The position numbers were made by a program, and so were the translations under genes. From Sphingomonadaceae bacterium (lineage in GTDB: Bacteria > Pseudomonadota > Alphaproteobacteria > Sphingomonadales > Sphingomonadaceae): a stretch of 64,000 nucleotides of DNA. Location of the stretch: the NCBI GenBank assembly GCA_947453945.1, contig CANGJB010000005.1:31352-95351 (forward strand), given 5' to 3'. This document shows, one piece after another, positions 26,352-37,011 of the stretch. Numbering within the stretch: position 1 is the stretch's first letter; the number at the start of each line of letters is the position of its first letter. The notes beneath the pieces are model-generated. The model was not told where the DNA came from and did no database searches. It saw only the letters and a program-made list of their open reading frames with translations.

Positions 26352-27365
26352 TCAGTCCTGCGCGATTTTGATGATGGGCGACTTGCCGGGCGCGGCAGAC
26401 GCGATGGCAGCGTGCGCGGATTCGGTTTTGGCGGTAGCGGCAGCGGCCTTGGTACTTGCCTCGGCCCGTGCGGCGGCGGCCAGGGCATCGGCGCGGCCGG
26501 GCACGCGCATGTAGATGCGATCGGCGCTGCGCATATCGAAGCTGACAACCTTGCCGCCGAGCAGCCGGTCCACGCCGTCCATCCGCGCGAAGGTGAGCAG
26601 CGCGCTGGCGGACTGGTCGTCACCCTCGGGCAGGGCAAGGACCTGCTGGGTTTTGAACGTGAGGTTCCAGCGGCGATTGCCGATCCATTCCGCCTCCGCC
26701 ACCTGCGGGCGCAGCGCAGGCGCGGCATCGAGCAGATGGACGAGATCGGGCACGCGCGTTTCGGCACCATTGCCGGACAGCACGAGCAAGCCCTTGGCCC
26801 GCGCCGGGTTCACCGCTTCGAGCGGATGGCCGGTATCGTCGATCAGGGTCAGCTTACCATCACGGCGCATCACGGCATGGGGGCTGCGCTCGATCACATC
26901 GACCACCAGCGTATCGGGCAGCTGGCGCGAGACGCGCGCATCCTTGACCCACGAGAGCTGCAGCAGATCATTGCGCAAGCCCGCGATATCGAGCCGCGGC
27001 ATCGCCTGATCACGCTGGCCGAGCACTTTCTCGTAGATCTTGAGCTCGTTCATACGGTTGACGCCGCGCACTTCGACGCGCTTGACCTCGAACCCGGATT
27101 TCGAGGCGAACAGCGCCATTTCGGCCTCTGCCAGCTGGGGCACGCCCGCCATGCTGGCGACGATCCAGGCGAGCGCCGCCGCACCGCCGAGGATCACGAC
27201 CATCAGGATGCGGTGCAGCGTTTCCTCGCTGAAAGGCATCCACTGCATGATCTGATCGATCACCGAGCCGGTCTGGCGCCGCGCGGCATTGACCTTGCGC
27301 TTGGTGCCGCTGGCAGCAGCGACGCGGCGGACGGCCTTGCCGCCCCGGCGAATGGTCTGTGCCAT
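26352..27365 (-). CDS. ftsQ: Cell division protein FtsQ
   Basis: 337 residues. A basic cytoplasmic N-terminus precedes one TM helix (~62-82, LMVVILGGAAALAWIV). The POTRA domain (~98-165, GFEVKRVEVRGVNRMNELKI) and the FtsQ beta domain follow, and an Ala/Lys-rich tail (~290-337) is longer than usual. It is a bitopic periplasmic division protein that links FtsA-side assembly to FtsL/FtsB. Three bases separate it from ddl. Confidence 0.94.
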   Translation of the reverse strand: MAQTIRRGGKAVRRVAAASGTKRKVNAARRQTGSVIDQIMQWMPFSEETLHRILMVVILGGAAALAWIVASMAGVPQLAEAEMALFASKSGFEVKRVEVRGVNRMNELKIYEKVLGQRDQAMPRLDIAGLRNDLLQLSWVKDARVSRQLPDTLVVDVIERSPHAVMRRDGKLTLIDDTGHPLEAVNPARAKGLLVLSGNGAETRVPDLVHLLDAAPALRPQVAEAEWIGNRRWNLTFKTQQVLALPEGDDQSASALLTFARMDGVDRLLGGKVVSFDMRSADRIYMRVPGRADALAAAARAEASTKAAAATAKTESAHAAIASAAPGKSPIIKIAQD

Positions 27366-27368
27366 GGC

Positions 27369-28313
27369 TCAGGTCTCCTTCTTCGCTGAAGTGAGAGCAT
27401 CGGAAACAATCGCTTCGACCAGATCGCCATAGTCCATGCCGAGCGCGCGCGCCTGTTCGGGGACGAGGCTCAAGGGTGTCATCCCCGGCTGGGTGTTGAC
27501 CTCAAGCAGGAACAGCCCTTCCACGCCCTGCTCGTCATCCCAGCGGAAATCGCTGCGGCTGGTGCCTTTGCAGCCAAGCAACTGGTGGGCGCGGAGCGCA
27601 ATGTCCTTGCAAGCCTCGGCGATCTCGTCCGGAATTTCGGCCGGGCAGATATGATCGGTCATGCCGTCGGTGTACTTGGCGTCGAAATCATAGAAGCCGG
27701 ACTTGGGCCTCAGTTCAGTGACGAGGAGCGCCTTGTCGACCAGCACGGCCGTCGTCAGCTCGCGGCCGCGGATGAAGGGCTCCGCCAGCAGCTCGTCGAA
27801 TTCGTTCCACGGGCCGATGGCATCGCGGCTGATCGGATCGCCATAGTTGCCGCCCGCAGTCACAATGGCGACGCCGACCGAGGAGCCTTCGTTGACGGGC
27901 TTCAAGACATAAGGGCGCGGCAGGGGATCGCGCTCGAACAAGTCGGCGCTTTTGACCATGCGCCCGCCGGGCATGGGGATACCGTGGGGCACGAGTGCCT
28001 GCTTGGTCAGCTGCTTGTCGATTGCAATGACCGAAGTGGCGAGGCCGGAGTGGGTGTAGGTCAGACCCATGAGGTCCATCAGGCCCTGCACCGTGCCATC
28101 TTCGCCGGGCGTGCCGTGAAGGGCGTTGAACACGACATCGGGCGCGGCTTCGGCGAGGACTTGCGCAACATCGCGGCCCATGTCGATGCGGGTGACGCGG
28201 TGGCCCTTGGCTTCGAGCGCATCGGCGACGCCGTTGCCGCTCATCAGCGACACCGGGCGTTCGCTGGACCAGCCGCCCATGAGGACCGCGATGTGGAGTT
28301 TGGGGATTGTCAT
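27369..28313 (-). CDS. ddl: D-alanine--D-alanine ligase
   Basis: 314 residues, ATP-grasp. Sites: HIAVLMGGWSSERPVSL (N-lobe), FNALHGTPGEDGTVQG, KPVNEGSSVGVAIV (ATP loop), FLLEVNTQPGMTPLSLVP (metal/substrate residues). It makes the D-Ala-D-Ala that MurF attaches. ATG 28313 overlaps the murB stop (ATGA). Confidence 0.97.
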   Translation of the reverse strand: MTIPKLHIAVLMGGWSSERPVSLMSGNGVADALEAKGHRVTRIDMGRDVAQVLAEAAPDVVFNALHGTPGEDGTVQGLMDLMGLTYTHSGLATSVIAIDKQLTKQALVPHGIPMPGGRMVKSADLFERDPLPRPYVLKPVNEGSSVGVAIVTAGGNYGDPISRDAIGPWNEFDELLAEPFIRGRELTTAVLVDKALLVTELRPKSGFYDFDAKYTDGMTDHICPAEIPDEIAEACKDIALRAHQLLGCKGTSRSDFRWDDEQGVEGLFLLEVNTQPGMTPLSLVPEQARALGMDYGDLVEAIVSDALTSAKKET

Positions 28314-29239
28314 GGCTGGCCTACACGTTCTTGTGGCGCTCCGGCAATCATGCCTACGCGCTGGATTTCCCATTGTAGATCAACGCCCGCAGTCTGGCGC
28401 ACCTTGTCGCGCACCAGTTCACCCAGCGCCTCGATATCGGCGCTGGTGGCCTCGCCCGTGTTGATGAGGAAGTTGGTGTGCTTTTCCGAGACCTGTGCGC
28501 CGCCGAGCGTAAGGCCCCGGCAGCCCGCCTTGTCGACGAGTTCCCACGCCTTTGCGCCATCGGGGTTCTTGAAGGTGCTGCCGCCGGTTTTGCTGCGCAG
28601 CGGCTGGCTGGCTTCGCGCGCGGCGGAAATGCGGTCCATTTCGGCCTGAATGGCGGTGGGTTCGCCCGGATGGCCCCGGAAGCGCGCGGCGACGACGATG
28701 CTGCCGTCGGTCAGTTCCGAATGGCGATAGGTGTAGCCGAGTTCGCTGACCGGCAGCGTGACGATCTCGCCCGAGCGGATCACGACATCGCAGGCGATCA
28801 AGATGTCCTTGACCTCGCGGCCATAAGCGCCGCCGTTCATGCGCACGAAACCGCCGACGGTGCCGGGGATCGAGCGGAGGAATTCGAGGCCCGCAATGCC
28901 ATGATCGCGCGCGGTGCTGGAGACGAGAATGCCGCTGGCCCCGCCGCCGCAGTTGAGCGTGACTTCATCCAGCTTCTCGACAGAAGCGAAGGCCTTGCCG
29001 AGGCGGACGACAACGCCGGGGACGCCGCCATCGCGGACGATGAGATTGGAGCCAAGGCCGAGCGCCATGACCGGCACTTCGGGCGCGAGGCCGGCGAGGA
29101 AGTCCTGCAGATCAACGACGTCCTTGGGCTCGAACAGCCACTGCGCGGAGCCGCCGGACTTGAACCAGACTAGCGGGGCGAGCGGGGCACCCGGCGTCAG
29201 CTTGCCGCGAACTGGAGGAAAGGCGGTCAGCGTGGTCAC
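28310..29239 (-). CDS. murB: UDP-N-acetylenolpyruvoylglucosamine reductase
   Basis: 309 residues, type II-like MurB with FAD-binding PCMH fold: [54 protein letters not shown] with the proton-donating Ser, and a final Glu-bearing segment. It reduces enolpyruvyl-UDP-GlcNAc to UDP-MurNAc with NADPH. GTG 29239 overlaps the murC stop (GTGA). Confidence 0.96.
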   Translation of the reverse strand: MTTLTAFPPVRGKLTPGAPLAPLVWFKSGGSAQWLFEPKDVVDLQDFLAGLAPEVPVMALGLGSNLIVRDGGVPGVVVRLGKAFASVEKLDEVTLNCGGGASGILVSSTARDHGIAGLEFLRSIPGTVGGFVRMNGGAYGREVKDILIACDVVIRSGEIVTLPVSELGYTYRHSELTDGSIVVAARFRGHPGEPTAIQAEMDRISAAREASQPLRSKTGGSTFKNPDGAKAWELVDKAGCRGLTLGGAQVSEKHTNFLINTGEATSADIEALGELVRDKVRQTAGVDLQWEIQRVGMIAGAPQERVGQP

Positions 29240-30663
29240 GCCGCCGCCCGCCTGGCTTCAATCGCGCCGGCCAGCCCTGCCGCCCACTTGGTGATATCGC
29301 CCGCGCCGAGGCAGACGACCATGTCGCCCGGCTGGATCACGCCTGCGAGTTCGATTGCCAGCGCATCGGCACCGGCGATGAGGTGCGCCGAGCGGTGCCC
29401 GCGCGCCTTGATCCCTTCGACCATCGCGGCGCTATCCACGCCTTCGATGGGCTGCTCGCCTGCGGGATAGACCGGCGCGGCATAGACCACATCGGCATCG
29501 TTGAACGCGCCCTGGAACTCTTCCATGTGATCGCGCAGGCGGGTGAAGCGGTGCGGCTGGACGACGGCAATGACCCTCCCCCCTTGACCTTCAGTGGGCA
29601 CACCCTCACGCGCGGCGGCGAGTACGGCGCGGATTTCGACCGGGTGGTGGCCGTAGTCGTCGATCACGGTCGCCCCACCTACTTCACCCACCTTGGTGAA
29701 GCGGCGCTTGACCCCGCCGAACTTGGCAAAGCCGGTGCGGACCAGCTCTTCCGAAACGCCCATCTCCACCGCGACGGCGACGGCGGCGAGCGCGTTCTGC
29801 ACGTTGTGGCGGCCGGGCATGGGCAGCTCGATCCCCTCGATGCGGCGGAAGCTGCCGTCGCGCTGGCGCAGCACGGCGGTGAAGCGGTTGCCGCCGGGGA
29901 TCGGGGTGACGCTTTCACCGCGCACGTCGGCCTGCGCGGAAAAGCCGTAGGTCACCACGCGGCGATCGCGCACCTTGGGGATGATCGCCTGTACTTCGGG
30001 GTGATCGATGCACAGGATAGCCGCGCCGTAGAACGGCACGTTCTCGATGAATTCGACGAAGCTGTCCTTGACCTTCTCGAACGAGCCGTAGTGATCGAGG
30101 TGTTCGGGATCGATATTCGTGACGACCGCGAGCGTGCCATCGAGCCGCAGGAACGAGCCGTCGCTCTCGTCGGCCTCGACCACCATCCACTCGCTGTCAC
30201 CCAGCCGTGCGTTTGAACCATAGGAATTGATGATGCCGCCGTTGATCACGGTGGGATCGACCCCGCCGGCATCGAGCAGGCAGGCGATCATCGAAGTTGT
30301 GGTGGTCTTGCCATGCGTGCCGGCCACGGCGACGGTATTTTTCAGCCGCATCAGTTCGGCGAGCATTTCCGCGCGGCGGACGACGGGAATGCGGCCTTCC
30401 AGCGCGGCGACGACTTCGGGATTGTCACGCTTCACGGCAGTGGACGTGACGACCACGGCAGCGCCTGCAACGTTTTCCGCGCGCTGGCCGATCATCACCG
30501 CGATGCCGCGCTGGCGCAGGCCATCGACGACATAGCTTTCCGCCATGTCGGAGCCCTGCACGCTATAGCCCATGTTGTGCATGACCTCGGCAATGCCGGA
30601 CATGCCGATTCCGCCGATGCCGACAAAGTGGATCGTGCCGATTTCGGTGCCGACGCCCTTCAT
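29236..30663 (-). CDS. murC: UDP-N-acetylmuramate--L-alanine ligase
   Basis: 475 residues from ATG 30663 in an ATGA overlap with murG. Mur ligase domains: [18 protein letters not shown] (N-terminal Rossmann), [15 protein letters not shown] (P-loop), [18 protein letters not shown] and [14 protein letters not shown] in the C-terminal domain. It adds L-Ala to UDP-MurNAc with ATP. Confidence 0.97.
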   Translation of the reverse strand: MKGVGTEIGTIHFVGIGGIGMSGIAEVMHNMGYSVQGSDMAESYVVDGLRQRGIAVMIGQRAENVAGAAVVVTSTAVKRDNPEVVAALEGRIPVVRRAEMLAELMRLKNTVAVAGTHGKTTTTSMIACLLDAGGVDPTVINGGIINSYGSNARLGDSEWMVVEADESDGSFLRLDGTLAVVTNIDPEHLDHYGSFEKVKDSFVEFIENVPFYGAAILCIDHPEVQAIIPKVRDRRVVTYGFSAQADVRGESVTPIPGGNRFTAVLRQRDGSFRRIEGIELPMPGRHNVQNALAAVAVAVEMGVSEELVRTGFAKFGGVKRRFTKVGEVGGATVIDDYGHHPVEIRAVLAAAREGVPTEGQGGRVIAVVQPHRFTRLRDHMEEFQGAFNDADVVYAAPVYPAGEQPIEGVDSAAMVEGIKARGHRSAHLIAGADALAIELAGVIQPGDMVVCLGAGDITKWAAGLAGAIEARRAAA

Positions 30664-31856
30664 TCGGCAAACTCCTTGGCCAGCGCCTCGCGGGTGGACG
30701 GCGCCGTTTGCGTAGTGCTGTCCATGCGGATCACGTCCATCAGCGGCACACCGCCGAAGCCTTCGACGAGATCGGCCAGGTCCTTCACCGCATTGGGGAG
30801 GCCGCAGTTCCACGCGGCGTGGGCGGCATTGGCGAGCGCGGCGGGGCCGAGCGCCATGGCCTGAATCTGCTTGGCAAGCTCCTTGGGCGTGAAGCCCGAC
30901 TGGCGGATCGCGCGCGCGCCGCCTGCCTTCACCATCTCGCGCGCATTGACCGCCTGATGATCGTCGGTCGCAATAGGCAGCGGCACGAGGATCGCGGGGC
31001 GGCCGACCGCCGAGAGTTCGGCAATCGTCGAAGCACCGGAGCGGCCGATGAAGAGGTGCGTTTCGGCAAGCCGGCTCGCCATATCCTCGAAATAGGTGCC
31101 GAGTTCGGCCGGGATCTGGTGCCCGGCATAGCGCGCGCGCACCGCCTCGATATCTTCGGGGCGGCACTGCTGCGTGACTTGCAGGCGGTGGCGCAGCGCC
31201 GGAGGCAGCATGGCAAGGCCATCGGGCACGACTTCGGAAAGGATCGAGGCGCCCTGGCTGCCGCCGGTGACGAGCACGCGGAACAGGCTGTCCTCGCTGA
31301 AGGCCGGGAATGCCTCACCGCGCAGCGCAAGCACTTCGGCGCGGACCGGATTGCCGACGCGGTGGACTTTGCCCCACAGCTTGGGATCGAGACGCTCGAC
31401 TTCCATGTAAGCCGTGGCGATGGCATCGACGCGCTTTGCCAGCAGGCGGTTCACCCGGCCCAGCACGGCGTTCTGTTCGTGGATCACCGTGGGAATGCCG
31501 GCCGACCGCGCAGCGAGGAGCGCCGGCAGCGCAGGGTATCCGCCAAAGCCGACGACGCAGGCGGGCTGGAAGCTTTCAAACAGGCGCAGCGCCATCGCGC
31601 GGCCGCTCCAAATCGCGGCAAGTCCCTTGGCGAGCGCGATGGGGTTCTTGCCGAGCCGCCCGGCGGGCAGGACATGCGCAGGCAGGAACGAAGGCTTGCC
31701 GGGGATCTTGGCGCCGCGCTCGTCGGTAACCAGCGCCACGTGATGCCCGCGCTGCTCCAGTTCTACCGCCAGCGCGAAAGCGGGCAGGAGATGCCCGCCA
31801 GTGCCGCCTGCGGCGAGGACGAAATGGCGCGATACGCCGGGTACATGGGTGGTCAT
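30660..31856 (-). CDS. murG: UDP-GlcNAc:undecaprenyl-PP-MurNAc-pentapeptide GlcNAc transferase
   Basis: 398 residues, GT28/GT-B fold. N-terminal Gly loop [17 protein letters not shown] and [17 protein letters not shown]-terminal [16 protein letters not shown] and [24 protein letters not shown] bind the UDP-GlcNAc. It converts lipid I to lipid II on the inner face of the membrane. It overlaps both ftsW and murC by four bases. Confidence 0.97.
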   Translation of the reverse strand: MTTHVPGVSRHFVLAAGGTGGHLLPAFALAVELEQRGHHVALVTDERGAKIPGKPSFLPAHVLPAGRLGKNPIALAKGLAAIWSGRAMALRLFESFQPACVVGFGGYPALPALLAARSAGIPTVIHEQNAVLGRVNRLLAKRVDAIATAYMEVERLDPKLWGKVHRVGNPVRAEVLALRGEAFPAFSEDSLFRVLVTGGSQGASILSEVVPDGLAMLPPALRHRLQVTQQCRPEDIEAVRARYAGHQIPAELGTYFEDMASRLAETHLFIGRSGASTIAELSAVGRPAILVPLPIATDDHQAVNAREMVKAGGARAIRQSGFTPKELAKQIQAMALGPAALANAAHAAWNCGLPNAVKDLADLVEGFGGVPLMDVIRMDSTTQTAPSTREALAKEFAE

Positions 31857-33085
31857 TGCCGCACGAGCTCCCTGAAGTCTGTCGTCTCGCGCGAGAGATA
31901 GGGGTTGCGCCGCGTGATGGCGAGGAGGAACCCGACGCCGAGCAGCAGAGCGATGGTGGAGGAACCGCCATAGCTGATGAGCGGCAGGGTCATGCCCTTG
32001 GACGGGAACAGCTGCAGATTGACGAGGATGTTGATGAAGGCCTGCCCCGCCAGCTGCGAAGTTAGCCCGGCGGCTGCGAGCACGGTGAAGAGGTCTTCTT
32101 CATCCGCAAGGCGCATCATCACGCGCACCACGATGGCGCAGTAGAGCACCACGATCATCGCGCAGGCGATGAGGCCAAATTCCTCGCCGATCACCGAGAA
32201 GATATAGTCGGTATGCGCCTCAGGCAGCGCCATCTTGCGGCTGCCGAGCCAAAGGCCGCTGCCGCTCCACCCGCCGCTGACCAGCGTGCGCATGGCGAGG
32301 TCCACCTGATCGAACTCGCTGCCGCCCGAAAGGAACGCATCGATGCGGTGCGTGGCGTTGGGGTAGAACAAGTAGGCGAGGATCACGATGAGGATGCCGC
32401 CGCCGAGGCTCCAGCCGACTTTCGACACGCTGAGGCCCGAAAGCAGCACGAGCACGAACCACACGCCGCAAAACAGCACAGTGGAGCCGAAATCGGGCTG
32501 CGCCATCAGCAGCGCGCCGATCAGGCCCATCAGGGCGATGGTGATCGGGATCACCGGAATATTGGGATCGCGCACCCGCCACGAGAGGATCCACGCGACC
32601 GCAATGGCAAAGCCCGGCTTGAGAAATTCGGAAGGCTGGAGGCTGAAGCCGATCCACAGCCAGCGTTTGGCCCCCTTCACCTCGCTGCCGAATATCGGCA
32701 CGAATACCAGCGCTACCAGCATCGCGGCGGCGAGCAGGATTGCAAGGCGGCGGGTGGTTTCCTTGGGCAGGAGCGAGGCGACGAACATCGCGAAAAGCCC
32801 CACCGCCAGCCAGCGCAAATGTAGCCAGAAGAAATAGAGATCGCCCAGCGCCTTGCCCGGCGTGGAGAGGCGGTGTGCGCTCGCCGGGGACGAGGCCGCA
32901 ACCGCCACTGTACCGACGGTGACGAGCGTGAGCACGAGGCCGAGCAGCACACGATCGATCTCGCGCCACCAGATCACGAGCTCGCTGCGGCGCGTGCGGC
33001 GATAGCGATTGGTGCGCGGCGCGATCCGCACCCCGCCGCCGGGGAGCGCCGTGGCGACCTGCCGGGTGGGCTGATGCGCGTCCAT
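31853..33085 (-). CDS. ftsW: Putative lipid II polymerase FtsW
   Basis: 410 residues with about ten TM segments. Family features: KGAKRWLWIGFSLQPSEFLKPGF, MAQPDFGSTVLF and the SEDS signature GMTLPLISYGGSSTIALLLGVG near the end. SEDS glycosyltransferases polymerise septal peptidoglycan with the class B PBP FtsI, also in this cluster. ATG 33085 (TGATG with the murD stop) and GTG 33088 (GTGA) are both possible starts; I give the ATG. Confidence 0.95.
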   Translation of the reverse strand: MDAHQPTRQVATALPGGGVRIAPRTNRYRRTRRSELVIWWREIDRVLLGLVLTLVTVGTVAVAASSPASAHRLSTPGKALGDLYFFWLHLRWLAVGLFAMFVASLLPKETTRRLAILLAAAMLVALVFVPIFGSEVKGAKRWLWIGFSLQPSEFLKPGFAIAVAWILSWRVRDPNIPVIPITIALMGLIGALLMAQPDFGSTVLFCGVWFVLVLLSGLSVSKVGWSLGGGILIVILAYLFYPNATHRIDAFLSGGSEFDQVDLAMRTLVSGGWSGSGLWLGSRKMALPEAHTDYIFSVIGEEFGLIACAMIVVLYCAIVVRVMMRLADEEDLFTVLAAAGLTSQLAGQAFINILVNLQLFPSKGMTLPLISYGGSSTIALLLGVGFLLAITRRNPYLSRETTDFRELVRQ

Positions 33086-34407
33086 CACGCGGCCCCCTCG
33101 GCGATCAGCGCGGTGACGATCTGGCGGAAGCTGTCACCGCGCGCCTCGAAATCGCGGAACTGATCGAAGCTGGCGCAGGCGGGCGAGAGCATGATGACAT
33201 CGCCGGGCTGAGCCGCATCCATCGCCTGGCGCACCGCATCGCCCAGCATTTCGCTGCGCTGCACCGGCATCAGGGGTTCGAGGATCTCGGCAAAGCGGGG
33301 GCCGGCCTCACCAATGGTATAGGCCTGCACCACATGGCTGAAATAGGGCGCGCAGGCATCGAGATCGTCGCCCTTGGGCAGGCCGCCGAGAATCCAGTGA
33401 ACGCGTGGCCAGGCACCCAATGCGGGCGCGGTGGAGGCCGGGTTGGTCGCCTTGCTGTCGTTGATGAAGAGCACGCCCTTCGCCTCGCCCACCCGCTCCA
33501 TGCGGTGCGGCAGGCCGACAAAGCTGGCGAGCGCGGCACGCCACACGCTTTCTGCGATGCCCAGTCGCTCGGCAATCGCGACCGCAATCGCGGCGTTCTG
33601 CAAGTTGTGCGGGCCTTGCAGCGAGGGCCACTCGGCCTGTCCCGTCAGAGCAGCCGGATCGACCACCGCGACATCGCCCGCCGGGCGGCGCGCGGCAACT
33701 TCGGCGGCGATGCGGCGCGTGTCGTCGTCGCTGCAGCCGAACACCGCGAACTGCCCATCGCGCTGCATGGCAAAGAGGCGCGCCTTGGACGCGGCGTAGC
33801 CTTCGTACCCATCGTACCGATCAAGGTGATCGGGGCTGAGGTTGATGAAAGCGGCGATATCCGCGTCGAGGCCGTAGGTAAGATCGATCTGGTAGCTCGA
33901 CAATTCGAGCACATAGACCCCGCCTTCGGGAAGCGGCGGCTGGCCCAGAATGGGGAGCCCGATATTGCCGCCCATTTCAGTCGGCAGGCCCGCTTCGCGG
34001 CAGATATGGTGGACCAGTGTGGTAGTGGTCGATTTGCCGTTGGTGCCGGTGATCGCGACAACCTTGTGCGGCGGCAGGCTGGCCCGTGCCTGCGCGAACA
34101 GCTCGATATCGCCGATGATCGGCACACCCGCCGCGCCGGCATGGGCGGCGATTGGGTGGCGGTTCAGGGGCACGCCGGGAGAGACGACGACCCCATCGAA
34201 GCCGGTGAGATCGATGGCGAGCGGATCGGCAATGGTCGCGCGCTCCCCCGCCAGTGCATCACGCGCATCTTCGCGCCCGTCCCATGCTGTGACCTCTGCC
34301 CCGCTGGCCAGCAATGTAGCCACGCTGGCCAGCCCCGAGCGGGCGAGCCCGAGGACCGCATAGCGTTTGCCGGCAAAAGATGGGGAGGTGATGATGGGCT
34401 CTGGCAT
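33085..34407 (-). CDS. murD: UDP-N-acetylmuramoylalanine--D-glutamate ligase
   Basis: 440 residues. N-terminal FAGKRYAVLGLARSGLASV, P-loop VVAITGTNGKSTTTTLVHHI, then LSSYQIDL, NLSPDHLDRYDG and C-terminal FINDSKATNPAST. It adds D-Glu to UDP-MurNAc-L-Ala. A nine-base gap separates it from mraY. Confidence 0.97.
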   Translation of the reverse strand: MPEPIITSPSFAGKRYAVLGLARSGLASVATLLASGAEVTAWDGREDARDALAGERATIADPLAIDLTGFDGVVVSPGVPLNRHPIAAHAGAAGVPIIGDIELFAQARASLPPHKVVAITGTNGKSTTTTLVHHICREAGLPTEMGGNIGLPILGQPPLPEGGVYVLELSSYQIDLTYGLDADIAAFINLSPDHLDRYDGYEGYAASKARLFAMQRDGQFAVFGCSDDDTRRIAAEVAARRPAGDVAVVDPAALTGQAEWPSLQGPHNLQNAAIAVAIAERLGIAESVWRAALASFVGLPHRMERVGEAKGVLFINDSKATNPASTAPALGAWPRVHWILGGLPKGDDLDACAPYFSHVVQAYTIGEAGPRFAEILEPLMPVQRSEMLGDAVRQAMDAAQPGDVIMLSPACASFDQFRDFEARGDSFRQIVTALIAEGAA

Positions 34408-34416
34408 CCGCGCAGC

Positions 34417-35481
34417 TTACCGCACCTTGAGCGTGGCGAGGCCGATGAGCGCGAGCACGATCGAGACGATCCAGAAACGAATGACGACAGTCGATTCCTT
34501 CCAGCCCAATTGCTCGAAATGGTGGTGGATCGGCGCCATGCGGAACACGCGCTTGCCGGTGCGCTTGTAGACGAAGACCTGCACGATGACCGAAACAGCC
34601 TCCATCACGAACAGCCCGCCGACAATGCCGAGCACGATTTCGTGGTGGATGGACACGGCGATGACGCCGAGCGTGCCGCCAAGGGCAAGGCTGCCGGTAT
34701 CACCCATGAACACGGCAGCAGGCGGCGCATTGAACCACAGGAAAGCGAGCCCCGCGCCCATCACCGCGCCGCAATAGATCGAAAGCTCACCCGCGCGCGG
34801 CACATGCTGGATGCCGAGGTAGTGTGCATAGTCGACGCGCCCTGCCAGATAAGCGATGATCGCGAAGGTGCCCGCTGCGATGATCACCGGCATCGTGGCA
34901 AGGCCATCGAGCCCGTCGGTAAGGTTTACCGCATTGCCCGCGCCGACGATCACGAAAGCGGCGAAGAGATAATAGACCGGGCCCATCGGCACATAGAGAT
35001 TGCTGAATACCGGCAGGTAGAGATTGGTGTCGGTCACCACCAGCGAGAGCGCGGTGCCCGCCACGATGAATTCGGCCACCAGCCGGATCCGCGCGGAAAG
35101 CCCTGCATGGGCATACTTGGTGACTTTGGCGTAATCGTCGAGGAAGCCGATCAGCCCGAAGCCCAGCGTGACGATCAGGCAGGCCCAGACGAACTTGCTG
35201 GTGAGGTCCATCCACAGCATCAGCGAGATGGCGAGGCTGATGACGATCATCAGCCCGCCCATGGTGGGCGTGCCGCGCTTGGCGAGGTGCGATTGCGGCC
35301 CATCAGCGCGGATCGGCTGGCCCTTGCCCTGGCGCACACGCAGCATGTTAATGAAGCGCGGGCCGATGATCAGGCCGATGACCAGCGCGGTCATCAGCGC
35401 GGCACCCGAACGGAACGACTGGTAGCGAATGAGGTTGGCAATGCCTTCAAAGTGCAGCCAGTGCGCCAGCAGATAGAGCAT
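34417..35481 (-). CDS. mraY: Phospho-N-acetylmuramoyl-pentapeptide transferase
   Basis: 354 residues, ten TM helices. Signatures: [23 protein letters not shown] with the catalytic Asp pair, [16 protein letters not shown] and the histidine motif [16 protein letters not shown]. It moves phospho-MurNAc-pentapeptide to undecaprenyl phosphate to form lipid I. Its ATG directly abuts the murF stop. Confidence 0.98.
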   Translation of the reverse strand: MLYLLAHWLHFEGIANLIRYQSFRSGAALMTALVIGLIIGPRFINMLRVRQGKGQPIRADGPQSHLAKRGTPTMGGLMIVISLAISLMLWMDLTSKFVWACLIVTLGFGLIGFLDDYAKVTKYAHAGLSARIRLVAEFIVAGTALSLVVTDTNLYLPVFSNLYVPMGPVYYLFAAFVIVGAGNAVNLTDGLDGLATMPVIIAAGTFAIIAYLAGRVDYAHYLGIQHVPRAGELSIYCGAVMGAGLAFLWFNAPPAAVFMGDTGSLALGGTLGVIAVSIHHEIVLGIVGGLFVMEAVSVIVQVFVYKRTGKRVFRMAPIHHHFEQLGWKESTVVIRFWIVSIVLALIGLATLKVR

Positions 35482-37011
35482 TCAGTTTTCCCCGGCCGTT
35501 CTGGCCCTGTTGCTGGCCCCGTTAGTGGCCCCCGTCGTCAGTGCGCGCACGAGGGCGCCCAGCCCGACCGAATTCGACCCCTTTACCAGAATGGCGTCGC
35601 CGCCCTGCGGGGCGTCGGCCGCCAGACATTCCGCCGCTTCTGCAGCGGTTTCGGCATGGTCGAGTTCGATTCGCGCGGCAAGCGCGGGGCCAGCGCTTTT
35701 CCCCAGCGCCTTGGCGAGCGTGGCCATTTCCGGGCCGACCAGAATGATCCGCTCGACGCCTGCGGCGATCAGCGGCTCGGCCAGCGCGGCGTGATAGGCA
35801 TCGGATGCTTCGCCCAGTTCCTTCATCGCGCCCAGCACGGCGATATGGCGGCGGGCAGGCGCTTCGCCCAGCGCGGCGATGGTCGCGCGCATCGAGGCGG
35901 GATTGGCGTTGTAGCTTTCATCGATCAGCAGCGCCTTGCCCGAGCCATCTCCGCCCGGTGCCGGGATCACATGGCGCGCGCCGCGTCCGGCAAGGCCTTC
36001 CATTTCGGACAAGGCAAGGCCCGCCGCGCCCAGATCACCGCCCGCCGCCGCAACAGCGGCCATGACCGCGAGCGAATTATCGACCCAGTGCGCGCCGGGC
36101 TGGGCAATCGTGTAGCACAGCTTGCGCGCGCCGAGCGGGCCGGAGAACGCGGCGGTGACGAGCGTGCCGCCGCCGGGTGCAGGCACGGCATCGAGCAGGC
36201 GTGCATCGGCGTGAGCGCCGCGCCCGAAGCTGACGACTTCGCCCGCATAGCGCGCGGCAGCCTCCCGCAGTAGCGCGAAGTGCGGGTTGTCTGCCGGGAT
36301 GATCGCGATGCCGCCGGGCTCCAGCCCTTCGAAGATCTCGGCCTTGGCCTGGGCGATGGCTTCCTCGCCCGAAAAGTGCCCGATATGCGCAGGCGCGATA
36401 GTGGTGACGACCGCGATGTGCGGGCGGACCAGCCGGGTCAGCACGGCGAGTTCGCCGGCATGGTTCATGCCCATCTCGAACACGCCGAAGCGGCTGCGCG
36501 GCGGCATGCGCGAGAGGCTGAGCGGCACGCCGACGTGGTTGTTGTAGCTCTTGACCGAGCGGTGCGCACGGCCACGGCTGCCGCGATCCAGCGCGGCGAA
36601 CAGCGCTTCCTTCACGCCTGTCTTGCCCGCTGAACCGGTCACGCCGATCACCATAGCGCCGGCGGCATCCGCGCGGGCGCGGGCTGCATGGCCGAGATCG
36701 ACGAGCGCCTGGGTCGTGCTTTCAACCAGCACATGCGGATATGCCACGGGGTGTTCGACCAGCGCGGCGGCCGCGCCGCGCCCAAAGGCGCCTTCAAGGA
36801 AGCCGTGCCCGTCGCTCTCCGCGCCCTTGAGCGCAATGAACAAGTCACCCGGCTGAACCTCGCGGCTGTCGGTCGCGCTGCCCGAAACTTCGAACGTGCC
36901 GGACGCGGTGCCACGGGTGGCCGCCGCGATCTCGGCCGCAGTCCACAGCGCGAGGCCGACATCATCACCAGCCACGGCGGGCCATTGCAGCAAGGCACTC
37001 ATGGCATTCAT
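35482..37011 (-). CDS. murF: UDP-MurNAc-tripeptide--D-alanyl-D-alanine ligase
   Basis: 509 residues. P-loop VIGVTGSAGKTGVKEALFAA; NHVGVPLSLSRMP; EMGMNHAGELAVLTRLVRP; LLIDESYNANPASMRA in the C-terminal domain. It attaches D-Ala-D-Ala from Ddl to complete the pentapeptide. I use ATG 37011, which forms an ATGA overlap with the murE stop, rather than GTG 37020. Confidence 0.97.
   Translation of the reverse strand: MNAMSALLQWPAVAGDDVGLALWTAAEIAAATRGTASGTFEVSGSATDSREVQPGDLFIALKGAESDGHGFLEGAFGRGAAAALVEHPVAYPHVLVESTTQALVDLGHAARARADAAGAMVIGVTGSAGKTGVKEALFAALDRGSRGRAHRSVKSYNNHVGVPLSLSRMPPRSRFGVFEMGMNHAGELAVLTRLVRPHIAVVTTIAPAHIGHFSGEEAIAQAKAEIFEGLEPGGIAIIPADNPHFALLREAAARYAGEVVSFGRGAHADARLLDAVPAPGGGTLVTAAFSGPLGARKLCYTIAQPGAHWVDNSLAVMAAVAAAGGDLGAAGLALSEMEGLAGRGARHVIPAPGGDGSGKALLIDESYNANPASMRATIAALGEAPARRHIAVLGAMKELGEASDAYHAALAEPLIAAGVERIILVGPEMATLAKALGKSAGPALAARIELDHAETAAEAAECLAADAPQGGDAILVKGSNSVGLGALVRALTTGATNGASNRARTAGEN

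Noticed and set aside
33334..36273. A 979-codon open frame on the plus strand opposite murD, mraY and murF
   Set aside because: Entirely antisense to essential, well-conserved genes; no start signal or domain.
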